NCBI GenBank assembly: GCA_946645685.1
Contig: CAMPCJ010000009.1
Location: forward strand, 1 to 32,857
Direction: 5' to 3'
DNA length: 32,857 nucleotides
Source of the DNA: an uncultured Clostridia bacterium
GTDB lineage: Bacteria; Bacillota; Clostridia; Oscillospirales; SIG627
Each line of letters opens with the position of its first letter. Positions within the stretch are counted from its first letter, which is position 1. The position numbers and the translations under genes were made by a program. Below the pieces are notes generated by a model. It was not told the origin of the DNA, made no database searches, and was given only the letters and a program-made list of their open reading frames with translations. Shown one piece after another: positions 14,415 to 21,964 of the stretch.

Positions 14415-15430
14415 CTCGCGCACCCCCTGTCGAACAGCCTTTCACCCCGCTCAAAAAGCTCCAGCGCCGCCAGCGCCAGAAGCGCCTGACAGGTGGCGAT
14501 GCCGCCGCCTGCCTCTTCCCCTTCTTTGGCGGGGAAGGAGCCGTCCGGCAATTGATAGCGCAGGAGCGCCGTCACGGGGTTGCCGCCCTCTTTCTGAAAG
14601 CGTTCATCCGAGGCGGGGTCGATCCCCAGCGCGGTGAGCGCCAATATCACCTGGCTGACGCTCATGGGATTATGGGTGCCGAAGCTTTCGAAACCGCCGT
14701 CCGGCAGTTGCTTTTCAGAGAGCAGCTCCAGCCCCTTTTCCACGGCGGCGTCCACCTTTTCCTCTCCCCGGAAGCGGGCGAGCCCGGACAGGGCCATGGC
14801 GGTGGTGTCCGCGTCGGAGTCAAAATTGCCAAACACCCAGCCGCCGTCTTCGTGCTGAGCGGCAAGGAGCAGATCGATCAATTCCGACCGGGACTGGGAG
14901 GCGTTTTCGGGTACGGCGTAGCCGCCGGCTCCCAGGAAGATCAGCGCCCACGCCACGCCGTTGCATCCCTGGGAGGTAAGGGGCGCGACTTTCCCCCGAT
15001 CCCAGATGCCGTCCGCCGCCAGGTCGGCGCCGGCAACGTTCCGGGCGTCGTCTCCCAGCGCCAGAAAGCACAGACCGATCCGGTGCCATTCCGTCGCCAG
15101 GGAGCGGCTGAGTTTATCCTGTGTTTCATAGCGGGAGGAAACGTAGGCGGTCAGTGCGTCGCGGTATACCTTTGCGCCCTCCGTTCGTCCCGTTCTGGTC
15201 AGCGCCAGCGCGATCCAGTCCTGTCCGCTTTGCCCGGCGTTTTCCGCAAGCGCCCGATACAGACCGGGCAGGTCGTGAACGCCCTCCGCCGCCATCAGGT
15301 AAGACAGGGTCTTTTCCAGGGGAGAGGACGCCGGGACGGTGGCGGCGGGCAGCGCCCTTTGGGAAGCGGAGCAGCTCCAGAGGGAAAGGAGCAGACACAG
15401 ACTAAGCACAAAAGAGAGCGTTCGTTTCAT
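14411..15430 (-). CDS. Lipoprotein with terpenoid-cyclase/transcobalamin-like alpha/alpha barrel
   Basis: 339 aa. A signal peptide with lipobox LWSC (Cys20) precedes repeats of the prenyltransferase/squalene-cyclase class: IDLLLAAQHEDGGWVFGNFDSDADTTAMALSGLARF, GLELLSEKQLPDGGFESFGTHNPMSVSQVILALTALGI, ALLRYQLPDGSFPAKEGEEAGGGIATCQALLALAAL. The DGGW/DGGF/DGSF repeats mark the alpha-6/alpha-6 barrel that forms the N-terminal cobalamin-binding domain of transcobalamin. A cell-surface location and a riboswitch operon argue against an enzyme of terpene or peptide prenylation. AGGAAGC precedes ATG 15430. It is coupled to the genes on both sides (ATGA upstream, TTGA downstream). Confidence 0.87.
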   Translation of the reverse strand: MKRTLSFVLSLCLLLSLWSCSASQRALPAATVPASSPLEKTLSYLMAAEGVHDLPGLYRALAENAGQSGQDWIALALTRTGRTEGAKVYRDALTAYVSSRYETQDKLSRSLATEWHRIGLCFLALGDDARNVAGADLAADGIWDRGKVAPLTSQGCNGVAWALIFLGAGGYAVPENASQSRSELIDLLLAAQHEDGGWVFGNFDSDADTTAMALSGLARFRGEEKVDAAVEKGLELLSEKQLPDGGFESFGTHNPMSVSQVILALTALGIDPASDERFQKEGGNPVTALLRYQLPDGSFPAKEGEEAGGGIATCQALLALAALELFERGERLFDRGCAS

Positions 15431-15675
15431 GCTTCTTCCTCCCGCTTCGCCGCCCGCGCCCGCCGGGCAAGCCGCGCTTTTTTTCTGCGCTTTTCCCGGT
15501 TTTTGTCCAGGCTCGTATTCTTTCTCGCTTCTTTCAGTCCCGCCGCTTCCAGCGCACGGGGCCAGGGACCCAGCGCCCCTTTGATGCGCGCGGCGTCCTC
15601 CGGGGAAAAATCCGCCTTTTTGGGCAGGCGGGAAAGCTCTGCCGCTTTTGTCCGCAGCAGTGTGACGGCGTCCAT
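15427..15675 (-). CDS. Small basic protein with a homing-endonuclease-associated (HNH-repeat) motif
   Basis: 82 aa, the first gene behind the cobalamin riboswitch. The N-terminal half, LLRTKAAELSRLP, then FSPEDAARIKGALGPWPRALEAAGL, follows the short helical repeat associated with HNH/homing endonucleases (FGSW..ALEAAGL type), usually a DNA-binding add-on. The C-terminal 30 residues are almost all Lys/Arg/Ala (DKNREKRRKKARLARRARAAKREEE). No nuclease domain is present. ATG 15675 has AAAGGGG upstream and its TGA overlaps the next ATG (ATGA), so it is a real, translated cistron. Function is unknown; nucleic-acid binding is inferred. Confidence 0.75.
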   Translation of the reverse strand: MDAVTLLRTKAAELSRLPKKADFSPEDAARIKGALGPWPRALEAAGLKEARKNTSLDKNREKRRKKARLARRARAAKREEEA

Positions 15676-15699
15676 GGTTTTCCCCTTTCGTCATAGGAT

Positions 15700-15730
15700 A
15701 AAAAAGCGCCTTTCCGGAAAACGGAAAAGC
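15700..15730 (-). terminator. Riboswitch expression-platform terminator
   Basis: Minus strand: GCTTTTCCG / CGGAAAGGC (9 bp, one G.U, loop TTTTC), then GCTTTTTT. It lies between the aptamer and the first ribosome binding site. Just upstream (15730-15780) a longer imperfect hairpin pairs GCGGCAC with GTGCCGC and ACCCGG with CCGGGGT. Confidence 0.75.
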
Positions 15731-15807
15731 GGCACAGCAAAAGACCCCGGGCATCTGTCCGGGTGTTTTGACCGTGCCGCCTCTCGTCCAAGCGATCGTG
15801 TCCTAAA

Positions 15808-15913
15808 GAATGCGGCGGTATTCTGACTCATTTCTCACAGTAATGACGGTTGCTCCGGATTCTCACCGGATTTCCGCTTTGATCCACCGGGCAGCGCCCT
15901 CGGAACCGCATTC
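15808..15913 (-). promoter_or_regulatory. Cobalamin riboswitch (compact form)
   Basis: The minus strand shows a perfect 8-bp P1 (GAATGCGG at 15906-15913 with CCGCATTC at 15808-15815). Core elements appear in the expected order: GCGGAAATCCGGTGAGAATC, CGGAGCAACCGTCATTACTGTGA and GAGTCAGAATACC. The long peripheral stems usually found between ACTGTGA and the final GTCAGGA-like strand are missing. Ligand-bound RNA is expected to shut off the seven-gene operon through the downstream terminator. Confidence 0.88.
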
Positions 15914-15924
15914 GTTGTATCTCT

Positions 15925-15953
15925 ATCCTACCACGGTGCGAAAAAAATGTCAA
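15925..15953 (-). promoter_or_regulatory. Sigma-A promoter of the cobalamin-riboswitch operon
   Basis: Minus strand: TTGACA (15948-15953), 17-bp spacer, TAGGAT (15925-15930) preceded by TGG. The predicted start falls immediately before the aptamer P1. It diverges from the amidase promoter. Confidence 0.88.
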
Positions 15954-15978
15954 GCGGCGCCGGGGGAGGAGGCTTCTC

Positions 15979-16007
15979 TTGCCTTTTGGACGGGAATATG
16001 GTACAAT
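15979..16007 (+). promoter_or_regulatory. Sigma-A promoter for the amidase operon
   Basis: TTGCCT (15979-15984), 17-bp spacer, TGG then TACAAT (16002-16007), 47 bp before the amidase ATG. Confidence 0.78.
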
Positions 16008-16053
16008 ACCGGAAGGGCAGGGACAAGCTCTGCCGAAAAAAGCGAGGACAAAC

Positions 16054-16746
16054 ATGGGAAGACGGGACAGACGAAAGGCTTACGAAGAAGAGAACACCCG
16101 GAAGAAAAGCGGGTGGAGGGGCGTTTTGCTCTTTATCCTGCTGCCCCTTCTGGCGGCGGGGATCTGGGGCGCGACCCGGCTTTTGGACAAATGGGACGCA
16201 TCTCTTACGCCTTCCACGCTGGAGGTGGAAAACCGGGAAGCGAGTCAAACGCTGCCGGAATGGATCCTGCCGTCCTTTATCCCCGTGGACGGCACCTCCC
16301 GCCGGGGCGAGGCGCTGGAGGGGGTGGAGGGCATCGTCATCCACTACGTGGGCAATCCCGGCACCACCGCCCGGCAAAACCGGGACTGGTTCGCCAATCC
16401 GGAATCGGAGGTGTCCAGCCATTTTGTCATCGGACTGGACGGAGAAATTTTGATGTGCGTGCCCCTGACGGAAAAATCCTCCGCCTCCAATGAAGCCAAC
16501 GGCACCACCCTCTCCATCGAGGTGTGCCACCCGGATGAGACCGGGAAATTCACCCGGGAGAGCGAAGAAGCGCTGGTGAAGCTTTTGGCGTATTTGTGCC
16601 GCCGCTTCGATCTGACCGTGGACAAGATCATCCGCCACTTTGACGTGACGGGAAAGATCTGCCCCAAATATTATGTGGAACACGAAGACGCTTACGCCGC
16701 CATGAAAAAGCGGGTGGAAGCAAGCCTTAGGGAGGACGCGGCGTGA
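16054..16746 (+). CDS. Membrane-anchored N-acetylmuramoyl-L-alanine amidase (Amidase_2/PGRP type)
   Basis: 230 aa. A basic cytosolic N terminus and one membrane helix (about residues 23-41) place the catalytic domain outside. The Amidase_2 fold runs from about residue 90: GIVIHYVGNPGTTA with zinc ligand H97, SSHFVIGLDGEI, SIEVCHP, and KIIRHFDVTGKICPKYY with H195 and C203 as the other zinc ligands. It should cut the bond between muramic acid and L-Ala in peptidoglycan. GAGGAC precedes ATG 16054; an upstream in-frame ATG at 15979 lies within the promoter. First gene of the unit with the TVP38 and ABC genes (GTGA overlap). Confidence 0.92.
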   Translation: MGRRDRRKAYEEENTRKKSGWRGVLLFILLPLLAAGIWGATRLLDKWDASLTPSTLEVENREASQTLPEWILPSFIPVDGTSRRGEALEGVEGIVIHYVGNPGTTARQNRDWFANPESEVSSHFVIGLDGEILMCVPLTEKSSASNEANGTTLSIEVCHPDETGKFTRESEEALVKLLAYLCRRFDLTVDKIIRHFDVTGKICPKYYVEHEDAYAAMKKRVEASLREDAA

Positions 16747-17519
16747 CGGAACAGTCCCTGAAAAGAAAAAAGATCGCAAGCATCATCGCCCTGATCCTGT
16801 TCGTGGTCGTCATGGGCACGCTGACCGTGGTGTTCAGCCGCCAGATCAGCGCGTTTTTCCGGGAGCCGGAACGGCTGCGGGATTGGGTGGCAAAGCACGG
16901 GGTCGCATCGCGGCTCGCCTTTCTGGGGGTGGTGATCGTCCAGGTGGTGATCGCCCTCATTCCGGGAGAGCCGGTGGAGATCGCCGCCGGCGTTTTGTTC
17001 GGCGTTTGGGAAGGTACGCTGATCTGCCTCATCGGCGCTGCCGTGGGAAGCTGCCTGGTCTTTCTGGCGGTGCGGAAATGGGGCGTGAAGGTAGTGGAGT
17101 TGTTCTTTCCCGCCAAGGAGCATCATAAACTGAAATTCATGCGGGAAGAGAAGCGGGCGGAGATCCTTCTGTTTCTTCTTCTTTTCATCCCCGGAACGCC
17201 CAAGGATCTCGTTTCGTATTTCGCGGGGCTCACGCCGGTAAAATTCATTCATTTTGCCTGGATCACCCTGGTGGCGCGGATCCCCTCCGTCGTCACCTCC
17301 ACCTGGGGCGGCGACGCCATTCTGGCGGGGAACTGGCTCCTGACCGTTCTGATATTTACCGGTACAGGCGCGGTCAGTTTGCTGGGGATCTGGGCGTACA
17401 ACCGCATCACCGCCCGCCGCGCCGCAAAAAAAGCGAAAGCGGACGGGGAAGCGGAGGAAAAAAGAGCGCCGGAGCCGGCGTACAGCACGGTAACACACAA
17501 AGGAGAAGACGATGCTTGA
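16743..17519 (+). CDS. TVP38/TMEM64 (VTT domain) family membrane protein
   Basis: 258 aa, several hydrophobic segments. The VTT core is VQVVIALIPGEPVEIAAGVLFG, then GTLICLIGAAVGSCLVFLAVRKWG and LLLFIPGTPKDLVSYFAGLTP, with the re-entrant Pro-Gly loops of the DedA/VTT superfamily. Such proteins act in lipid scrambling or membrane homeostasis, but no substrate can be given. The start is GTG 16743, overlapping the amidase TGA, with GGGAGG upstream; it overlaps the following ABC gene by 8 bp. The charged C terminus (residues 220-258) is cytosolic and variable. Confidence 0.9.
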   Translation: MTEQSLKRKKIASIIALILFVVVMGTLTVVFSRQISAFFREPERLRDWVAKHGVASRLAFLGVVIVQVVIALIPGEPVEIAAGVLFGVWEGTLICLIGAAVGSCLVFLAVRKWGVKVVELFFPAKEHHKLKFMREEKRAEILLFLLLFIPGTPKDLVSYFAGLTPVKFIHFAWITLVARIPSVVTSTWGGDAILAGNWLLTVLIFTGTGAVSLLGIWAYNRITARRAAKKAKADGEAEEKRAPEPAYSTVTHKGEDDA

Positions 17520-20283
17520 GATCCGAGATCTGACGAAGGTATACCGACCCAAACACGGCGCCCCCGTATTGGCGCTTTCACACGTGACATTATCCTTCCC
17601 CGACCGGGGCATGGTCTTTTTGCTGGGGCGCAGCGGCAGCGGCAAGTCCACCCTTTTGAACCTTCTGGGGGGGCTGGATCGCTATGACGAAGGGGATATT
17701 CTGATCAACGGAAACTCCACCGCGGCTTTCAAGCAGCGGGATTTCGATTCCTACCGGAACACCTACGTGGGCTTTGTGTTTCAGGAGTACAATCTTTTAG
17801 AGGAATTCACCGTGGGCGCCAACATTGCCCTTGCCATCGAGCTGCAGGGGAAAAAAGCCACGGATGAAGCCGTTTCCCGCATTCTGGATCAGGTGGGGCT
17901 GACGGGGTACGGCGCCCGCCGCCCCGGGGAATTGTCCGGCGGTCAGAAACAGCGGGTCGCCATTGCCCGCGCTCTGGTGAAGGATCCCAAGATCATCATG
18001 GCGGACGAGCCGACCGGCGCGCTGGATTCCTACACCGGGAAAGACGTTTTGGACACCCTGAAAAAACTGTCCGAGGAAAAACTGGTCATCGTGGTATCCC
18101 ACGACCGGGATTTTGCCCTGCGATACGGAGACCGGATCATCGAGCTGGCGGACGGGCAGGTGATCTCCGACCGGGAATACTTCACGCCCTCCTCCCCGGC
18201 GGAAGAGGCGCCCAAGCCCCGCTTTATGGGAAACAGCGTGATCCTGCCTGGGGGGTATCATTTGACGGAGGCGGATCGGGAGCAGATCAACGCCTATATG
18301 GATTCTCTGGCAGCCGGGGAGCTGGCGGTGACGATGGACAACGGGCTTTCCCTTGCCCGGGAGAGCCGTCAGACGCCGCCGGCGGCGGCGCGCACGCCCG
18401 CTCCCATCACCCTCATCCGCAGCCGCCTGCCGCTGCGCGCCGCGTTTCGCATCGGCGCGGGGGCGTTAAAGTTCAAGAAGTTCCGGCTGGTGGTGACCAT
18501 ACTCCTGTCCTGCATCGCCTTTGGGCTGTTCGGCTTGTCGGATACCTTCGGCTCCTACGACCACGTGGAGACCTGTACACGCTCCATTCAGGATACCGGG
18601 GTCAACTACGCTTCCTTTGTCCGCCTGGAAAGGAAGGGGGACGATCTCTTTCCGTATTGGGATCAATTCACGCCCTCCCTGTCCGAAGCGGATCTCGGGG
18701 AGATCCGGGAAAAGAGCGGCGTGAACGTCCGGGGCGTGTTTGCGCCGGGCAACATCTATCAGAGCTTTTCCGATCAATTCGATCCCGACCGGGACTTTAC
18801 GCAGACGGAGCATAACATTTACGCTCAGTCTCTGGTGGGTTTTGCCCCGCTGTCGCCGGAGGATCTTTCGTCGGGGGCTTTGAAACTTCTCGCGGGAAGG
18901 GCGCCTGAAAGGGAAGACGAGATCGTGATCTCTTCCTATGTTTGCGAGACCTTCCGCATCGGCGGATACCGGGCGCCCGCCGCCCCCGACGGTACGCCTT
19001 ACGAGCCGGTGCAGGGACCCGGGGATATGGTGGGAAAGGTTCTGCGCCTTGCCGGGCGGGATTTTACCGTTTCCGGCGTGGTGGATACGAACATGGATCT
19101 GGAACGCTACCGCTTTCTGACGGTCGCCCGGGAAGGGGAGATGGGCCCGAAGGATATGCTGGCGGAATTCGCCATGAGCAGTGAGCTGGAGCATTTGCGC
19201 ACCTATTCGTTCGCCCAGGTGGGATTTGTCACGGAAAAAGCAATGCAGACCCTTCAGGCGGACTTTCCCGTTTTCCGCAGTGTCGACCGGGGCTACTTCT
19301 CCCTGGATTACGAGACGGAGGACGGTTTGACCGGTCTGTGGGCAAACGGGATCGGCCGCCTTTCCGACTGCGACGGATCCCGGATCGTATGGCTGGGTGA
19401 GGCGAAAAAGACCCTGGGAGAAAGGGAAGCGGTCATTTCCCTGGATCTGGCGGAGGAGTTTCTCATGAGCGTGCGGGGAGACAAGGCGCTGCCCGATCTG
19501 TCTTTGGAAAAAGAAGAAGACCTTGCCGCCCTGAAGGAGGCGCTGGACAAAGCGGAGCTGAAAGAGTTTTACCAAAAGGACGACGAGACGACCGGTGAAG
19601 AAGGGGATAATTGGAAGATCGTGGGCGTTCTTCTGCCGCTGCCGGGCAGTACGGCAGCGGAAATGCAGAGCGTCTTTCTCCTGCCGGACGGCTGGTGCGG
19701 GGAATTGGTCTCCCGGAACGATACCCTGTATCAGTTCGCTGCGGGCGCCATGCCCGCGGATACGGCGGGGGTGCGCCGGGTCGTGGCGTTTTGCGAGGAC
19801 GGCAGCGGCGCGTACCGCTTCGCCCTGCAGAATTCGGTGACCTTCGAGCTGGACTCGATCCACGAGGTGCTTGCCGTGGTGGGCAAGGTCTTCTTCGGGC
19901 TGGGCGTCGGCTTCGCCCTCTTTGCCGCCATCATGCTGTCCAATTTCATTGCCACCAGCATTCAGTACAAAAAGCAGGAGATCGGGATCCTCCGCGCCAT
20001 CGGCGCCCGGGGGAACGACGCCTTCCGGATCTTCTTCGCCGAGAGCTTTATCATCGCGCTGATCAACTTCATCCTTGCCGCTCTGGGCACCTTCCTGATC
20101 ACCGCGAGCTTCAACGCAACCATGCGTTCCGCCGTGGGGATCCTGGTCACCATTCTGCCCTTCGGCATCCGGCAGATCCTTTTGATCTTTGTCATCAGCA
20201 TGGCGGTGGCGGTGCTGGCAAGCTTCATTCCCGTGAAGCGGATCGCCGGCAAGCGTCCCATTGACGCCATCCGCAACCGGTAA
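17512..20283 (+). CDS. Fused ABC transporter: N-terminal ATPase plus FtsX/MacB-type permease
   Basis: 923 aa. ATPase domain: Walker A GRSGSGKST (39-47), Q-loop FQEYNLLEE (Q91), signature LSGGQKQR (141-148), Walker B IIMADEPTG (D165-E166), H197 in SHDRD. A linker leads to the first membrane helix (about 325-345), an extracellular domain of over 400 residues, then three C-terminal helices with the FtsX signature QYKKQEIGILRAIGARGNDAFRIFFAESF. This mechanotransmission type acts on periplasmic or surface targets (lipoproteins, antimicrobial peptides, cell-wall enzymes) rather than importing solutes. Encoded with the amidase, so a role at the envelope is plausible. ATG 17512 has AAAGGAG upstream. 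Confidence 0.93.
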   Translation: MLEIRDLTKVYRPKHGAPVLALSHVTLSFPDRGMVFLLGRSGSGKSTLLNLLGGLDRYDEGDILINGNSTAAFKQRDFDSYRNTYVGFVFQEYNLLEEFTVGANIALAIELQGKKATDEAVSRILDQVGLTGYGARRPGELSGGQKQRVAIARALVKDPKIIMADEPTGALDSYTGKDVLDTLKKLSEEKLVIVVSHDRDFALRYGDRIIELADGQVISDREYFTPSSPAEEAPKPRFMGNSVILPGGYHLTEADREQINAYMDSLAAGELAVTMDNGLSLARESRQTPPAAARTPAPITLIRSRLPLRAAFRIGAGALKFKKFRLVVTILLSCIAFGLFGLSDTFGSYDHVETCTRSIQDTGVNYASFVRLERKGDDLFPYWDQFTPSLSEADLGEIREKSGVNVRGVFAPGNIYQSFSDQFDPDRDFTQTEHNIYAQSLVGFAPLSPEDLSSGALKLLAGRAPEREDEIVISSYVCETFRIGGYRAPAAPDGTPYEPVQGPGDMVGKVLRLAGRDFTVSGVVDTNMDLERYRFLTVAREGEMGPKDMLAEFAMSSELEHLRTYSFAQVGFVTEKAMQTLQADFPVFRSVDRGYFSLDYETEDGLTGLWANGIGRLSDCDGSRIVWLGEAKKTLGEREAVISLDLAEEFLMSVRGDKALPDLSLEKEEDLAALKEALDKAELKEFYQKDDETTGEEGDNWKIVGVLLPLPGSTAAEMQSVFLLPDGWCGELVSRNDTLYQFAAGAMPADTAGVRRVVAFCEDGSGAYRFALQNSVTFELDSIHEVLAVVGKVFFGLGVGFALFAAIMLSNFIATSIQYKKQEIGILRAIGARGNDAFRIFFAESFIIALINFILAALGTFLITASFNATMRSAVGILVTILPFGIRQILLIFVISMAVAVLASFIPVKRIAGKRPIDAIRNR

Positions 20284-20295
20284 GCAAAAAACAGG

Positions 20296-20342
20296 CAAGC
20301 GCCGCGTGTTCTTTCGGACACGCGGCGCTTGTTTGTTTTTCT
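20296..20342 (+). terminator. Terminator shared by the ABC operon and the convergent tetR gene
   Basis: A 14-bp perfect stem CAAGCGCCGCGTGT/ACACGCGGCGCTTG with TTTGTTTTTC after it on the plus strand and CCTGTTTTTTGC on the minus strand, so it can serve both convergent genes. Confidence 0.92.
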
Positions 20343-20398
20343 TTATGCCTTATCCCGCTCCGGTCCTTTTTTTCTGCCCGGCACGGGGAGGAGCGTCC

Positions 20399-20902
20399 CT
20401 ATTTCCAAAGCGACGTGAGCGTGCTTGTAAAGGCTTCAGGGGCAGACGCGGCGGACAAAACGCCGACGCGGCGCAAGGCGGCGACTCCGTGGAGGACGGC
20501 GAGAAGAAAATCACGCGCCGCGCCGCCGCCCGCCGCTTGTTCCACCGGGGCGAGGAAAGCGGGCTTCGCCGTCCCCGGCTTCAGGGTGCGCCACACCACG
20601 GCGTAAAGCCCGGCGTGGACGTCGGCAAAATCCAGCCAGGCGTCTGCCAGGGAGGCAAGGGCTTCTTCCCCCGTTTTGTTTTCCACCGCTTCCTCCAGGG
20701 CGCGGGCAAAGCGCTCTGTGGCGGTTTGCCCGATGCGGGCAAGCAGGGTGGATTCATTTTCCACGTGATTGTACAGGGAGGCGGGGCGGATATTCAAACG
20801 GCGCGCCAACTCGTGCATGGAAAAGCCTTCGAAGCCCTTTTCGTCGATCAGGCGAAGGCAGGCGCGTAAAACGTCCGTTCGGGTCAGACCTTGTCGCGGC
20901 AT
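20399..20902 (-). CDS. TetR-family transcriptional regulator
   Basis: 167 aa. The N-terminal HTH is TRTDVLRACLRLIDEKGFEGFSMHELARRLNIRPASLYNHVENESTLL, a standard TetR_N domain. The C-terminal part (residues 60-165) has LADAWLDFADVHAGLYAVVWR and HGVAALRRVGVL, resembling the WHG/TetR_C_33 group. ATG 20902 is chosen for AAAGGAGGG 6 nt upstream; the longer in-frame reading includes the promoter. A perfect palindrome inside its own promoter suggests autorepression. No obvious partner gene is adjacent in the same orientation; the ABC operon converges on it. Confidence 0.9.
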   Translation of the reverse strand: MPRQGLTRTDVLRACLRLIDEKGFEGFSMHELARRLNIRPASLYNHVENESTLLARIGQTATERFARALEEAVENKTGEEALASLADAWLDFADVHAGLYAVVWRTLKPGTAKPAFLAPVEQAAGGGAARDFLLAVLHGVAALRRVGVLSAASAPEAFTSTLTSLWK

Positions 20903-20929
20903 TGAGATCCCTCCTTTGTTGCTGAAATC

Positions 20930-20959
20930 AGTATAAACTAACGGCGTTAGTTTTGTCAA
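20930..20959 (-). promoter_or_regulatory. tetR promoter with embedded operator palindrome
   Basis: Minus strand: TTGACA (20954-20959), 18-bp spacer, TATACT (20930-20935). A 19-bp palindrome AAACTAACGGCGTTAGTTT (20935-20953) fills the spacer. An inverted repeat of this size between -35 and -10 is the classic TetR operator position. Confidence 0.88.
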
Positions 20960-20990
20960 GAAAAAACAACCGCCGGGAGGCGGTTGTTTG
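20960..20990 (-). terminator. Terminator of the nucleoside transporter operon
   Basis: Minus strand: AACAACCGCC/GGCGGTTGTT stem (10 bp), loop TCCC, then TTTTTTC, 9 bp after the permease stop. Confidence 0.88.
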
Positions 20991-20998
20991 GAAGGACG

Positions 20999-21964
20999 TC
21001 AGCGATCTTCCCGGAAGTAGGAGAGACCCAGGGAGGCGGGGGGCTGATTCTCTTTCTTGTTGCGGATGCTGGTGATGACGAGAACCAGGACCGTGATGAC
21101 GTAGGGGAGGAGCTTTAAAAGTTCCTTTTGCGAAGAGGTGCCGTTCAAAACGAACGCGGCGATCAGGAGAGCGCCGAAGAGAATGGAACCGAAAATGCTG
21201 ACGGTGGGTCTCCAGAGTGTGAAAATGACCAGGGCGATGGCAAGCCAGCCGAAGGATTCGATGGTGGAGGCGTTTTCCCAAGAGCCCTTCAGATAATCCA
21301 TGGTGTAGAAGAGACCGCCGAATCCGGCGACGGCGCTCCCCGCGAGGATCGCCCCGTATTTATAGCCGGTAACGTTGATCCCGTCGGCGTCCGCGGCGGC
21401 GGGGCTTTCACCCACGGCGCGGAGATGCAGACCGAGGCGGGTGCGCTTTAACACAAAGGAGAACACCAAAGCCAAAGCGATCGCCAGATAAACGAAAACA
21501 CCGTGAGAAAAGAGGACGCGCAGAACGCCGTTCGCGCCGGGATCATTGACGAAGCCCTTTGAGAAGAGCACGCTCGCCGCGTCAAACCGATCCCGCGGGA
21601 CGTAGACTTCCATAATAAACTGGGAAAGCCCGGTGCCGAAGGTGGTGATGGCAAGACCGGTGATGTTCTGATTGCAGCGGAGCGTGACCGTCAGAAAAGC
21701 GTAGATCAAACCGGTGAAAACGGAAAAGAGAATAGAAAAGCAGATGGAAATGAGGATCAGGGGAAACCAGACGGCGTCCCCGGCGAAAGCCAGACCGTTC
21801 ATATAGAGCGCTGCGCCGAAGCAGCCACCCGCCGTTCCCATACACATGATCCCCGGGATGCCCAGGTTGAGCTGTCCCGCTTTTTCCATCAGCGTTTCGC
21901 CCAGACAGCCGTAAAGCAGGACGACCCCGAGGGCAATAGCTCCGATCAAAAAGTTGGTAAGCAT
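20999..21964 (-). CDS. nupQ: Nucleoside ABC transporter permease (NupQ/YufQ-like)
   Basis: 321 aa, about eight or nine membrane helices, BPD_transp_2 family. Family sequence includes GETLMEKAGQLNLGIPGIMCMGTAGG near the N terminus and LRAVGESPAAADADGINVTGYKYGAILAGSAVAGFGG, the ATPase-contacting EAA-like loop. It forms the translocation pore with the preceding permease. ATG 21964 overlaps nothing but follows the other permease stop directly, with GGAGGG upstream. Gene symbol by analogy to the Bacillus/Lactococcus nucleoside system. Confidence 0.87.
   Translation of the reverse strand: MLTNFLIGAIALGVVLLYGCLGETLMEKAGQLNLGIPGIMCMGTAGGCFGAALYMNGLAFAGDAVWFPLILISICFSILFSVFTGLIYAFLTVTLRCNQNITGLAITTFGTGLSQFIMEVYVPRDRFDAASVLFSKGFVNDPGANGVLRVLFSHGVFVYLAIALALVFSFVLKRTRLGLHLRAVGESPAAADADGINVTGYKYGAILAGSAVAGFGGLFYTMDYLKGSWENASTIESFGWLAIALVIFTLWRPTVSIFGSILFGALLIAAFVLNGTSSQKELLKLLPYVITVLVLVITSIRNKKENQPPASLGLSYFREDR

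Noticed and set aside
18466-20298. 610-codon minus-strand ORF antisense to the ABC transporter
   Set aside because: Shadow of a high-GC gene: His/Gly/Gln-rich, no domain, no ribosome binding site, while the plus strand encodes a clear ATPase-FtsX protein.
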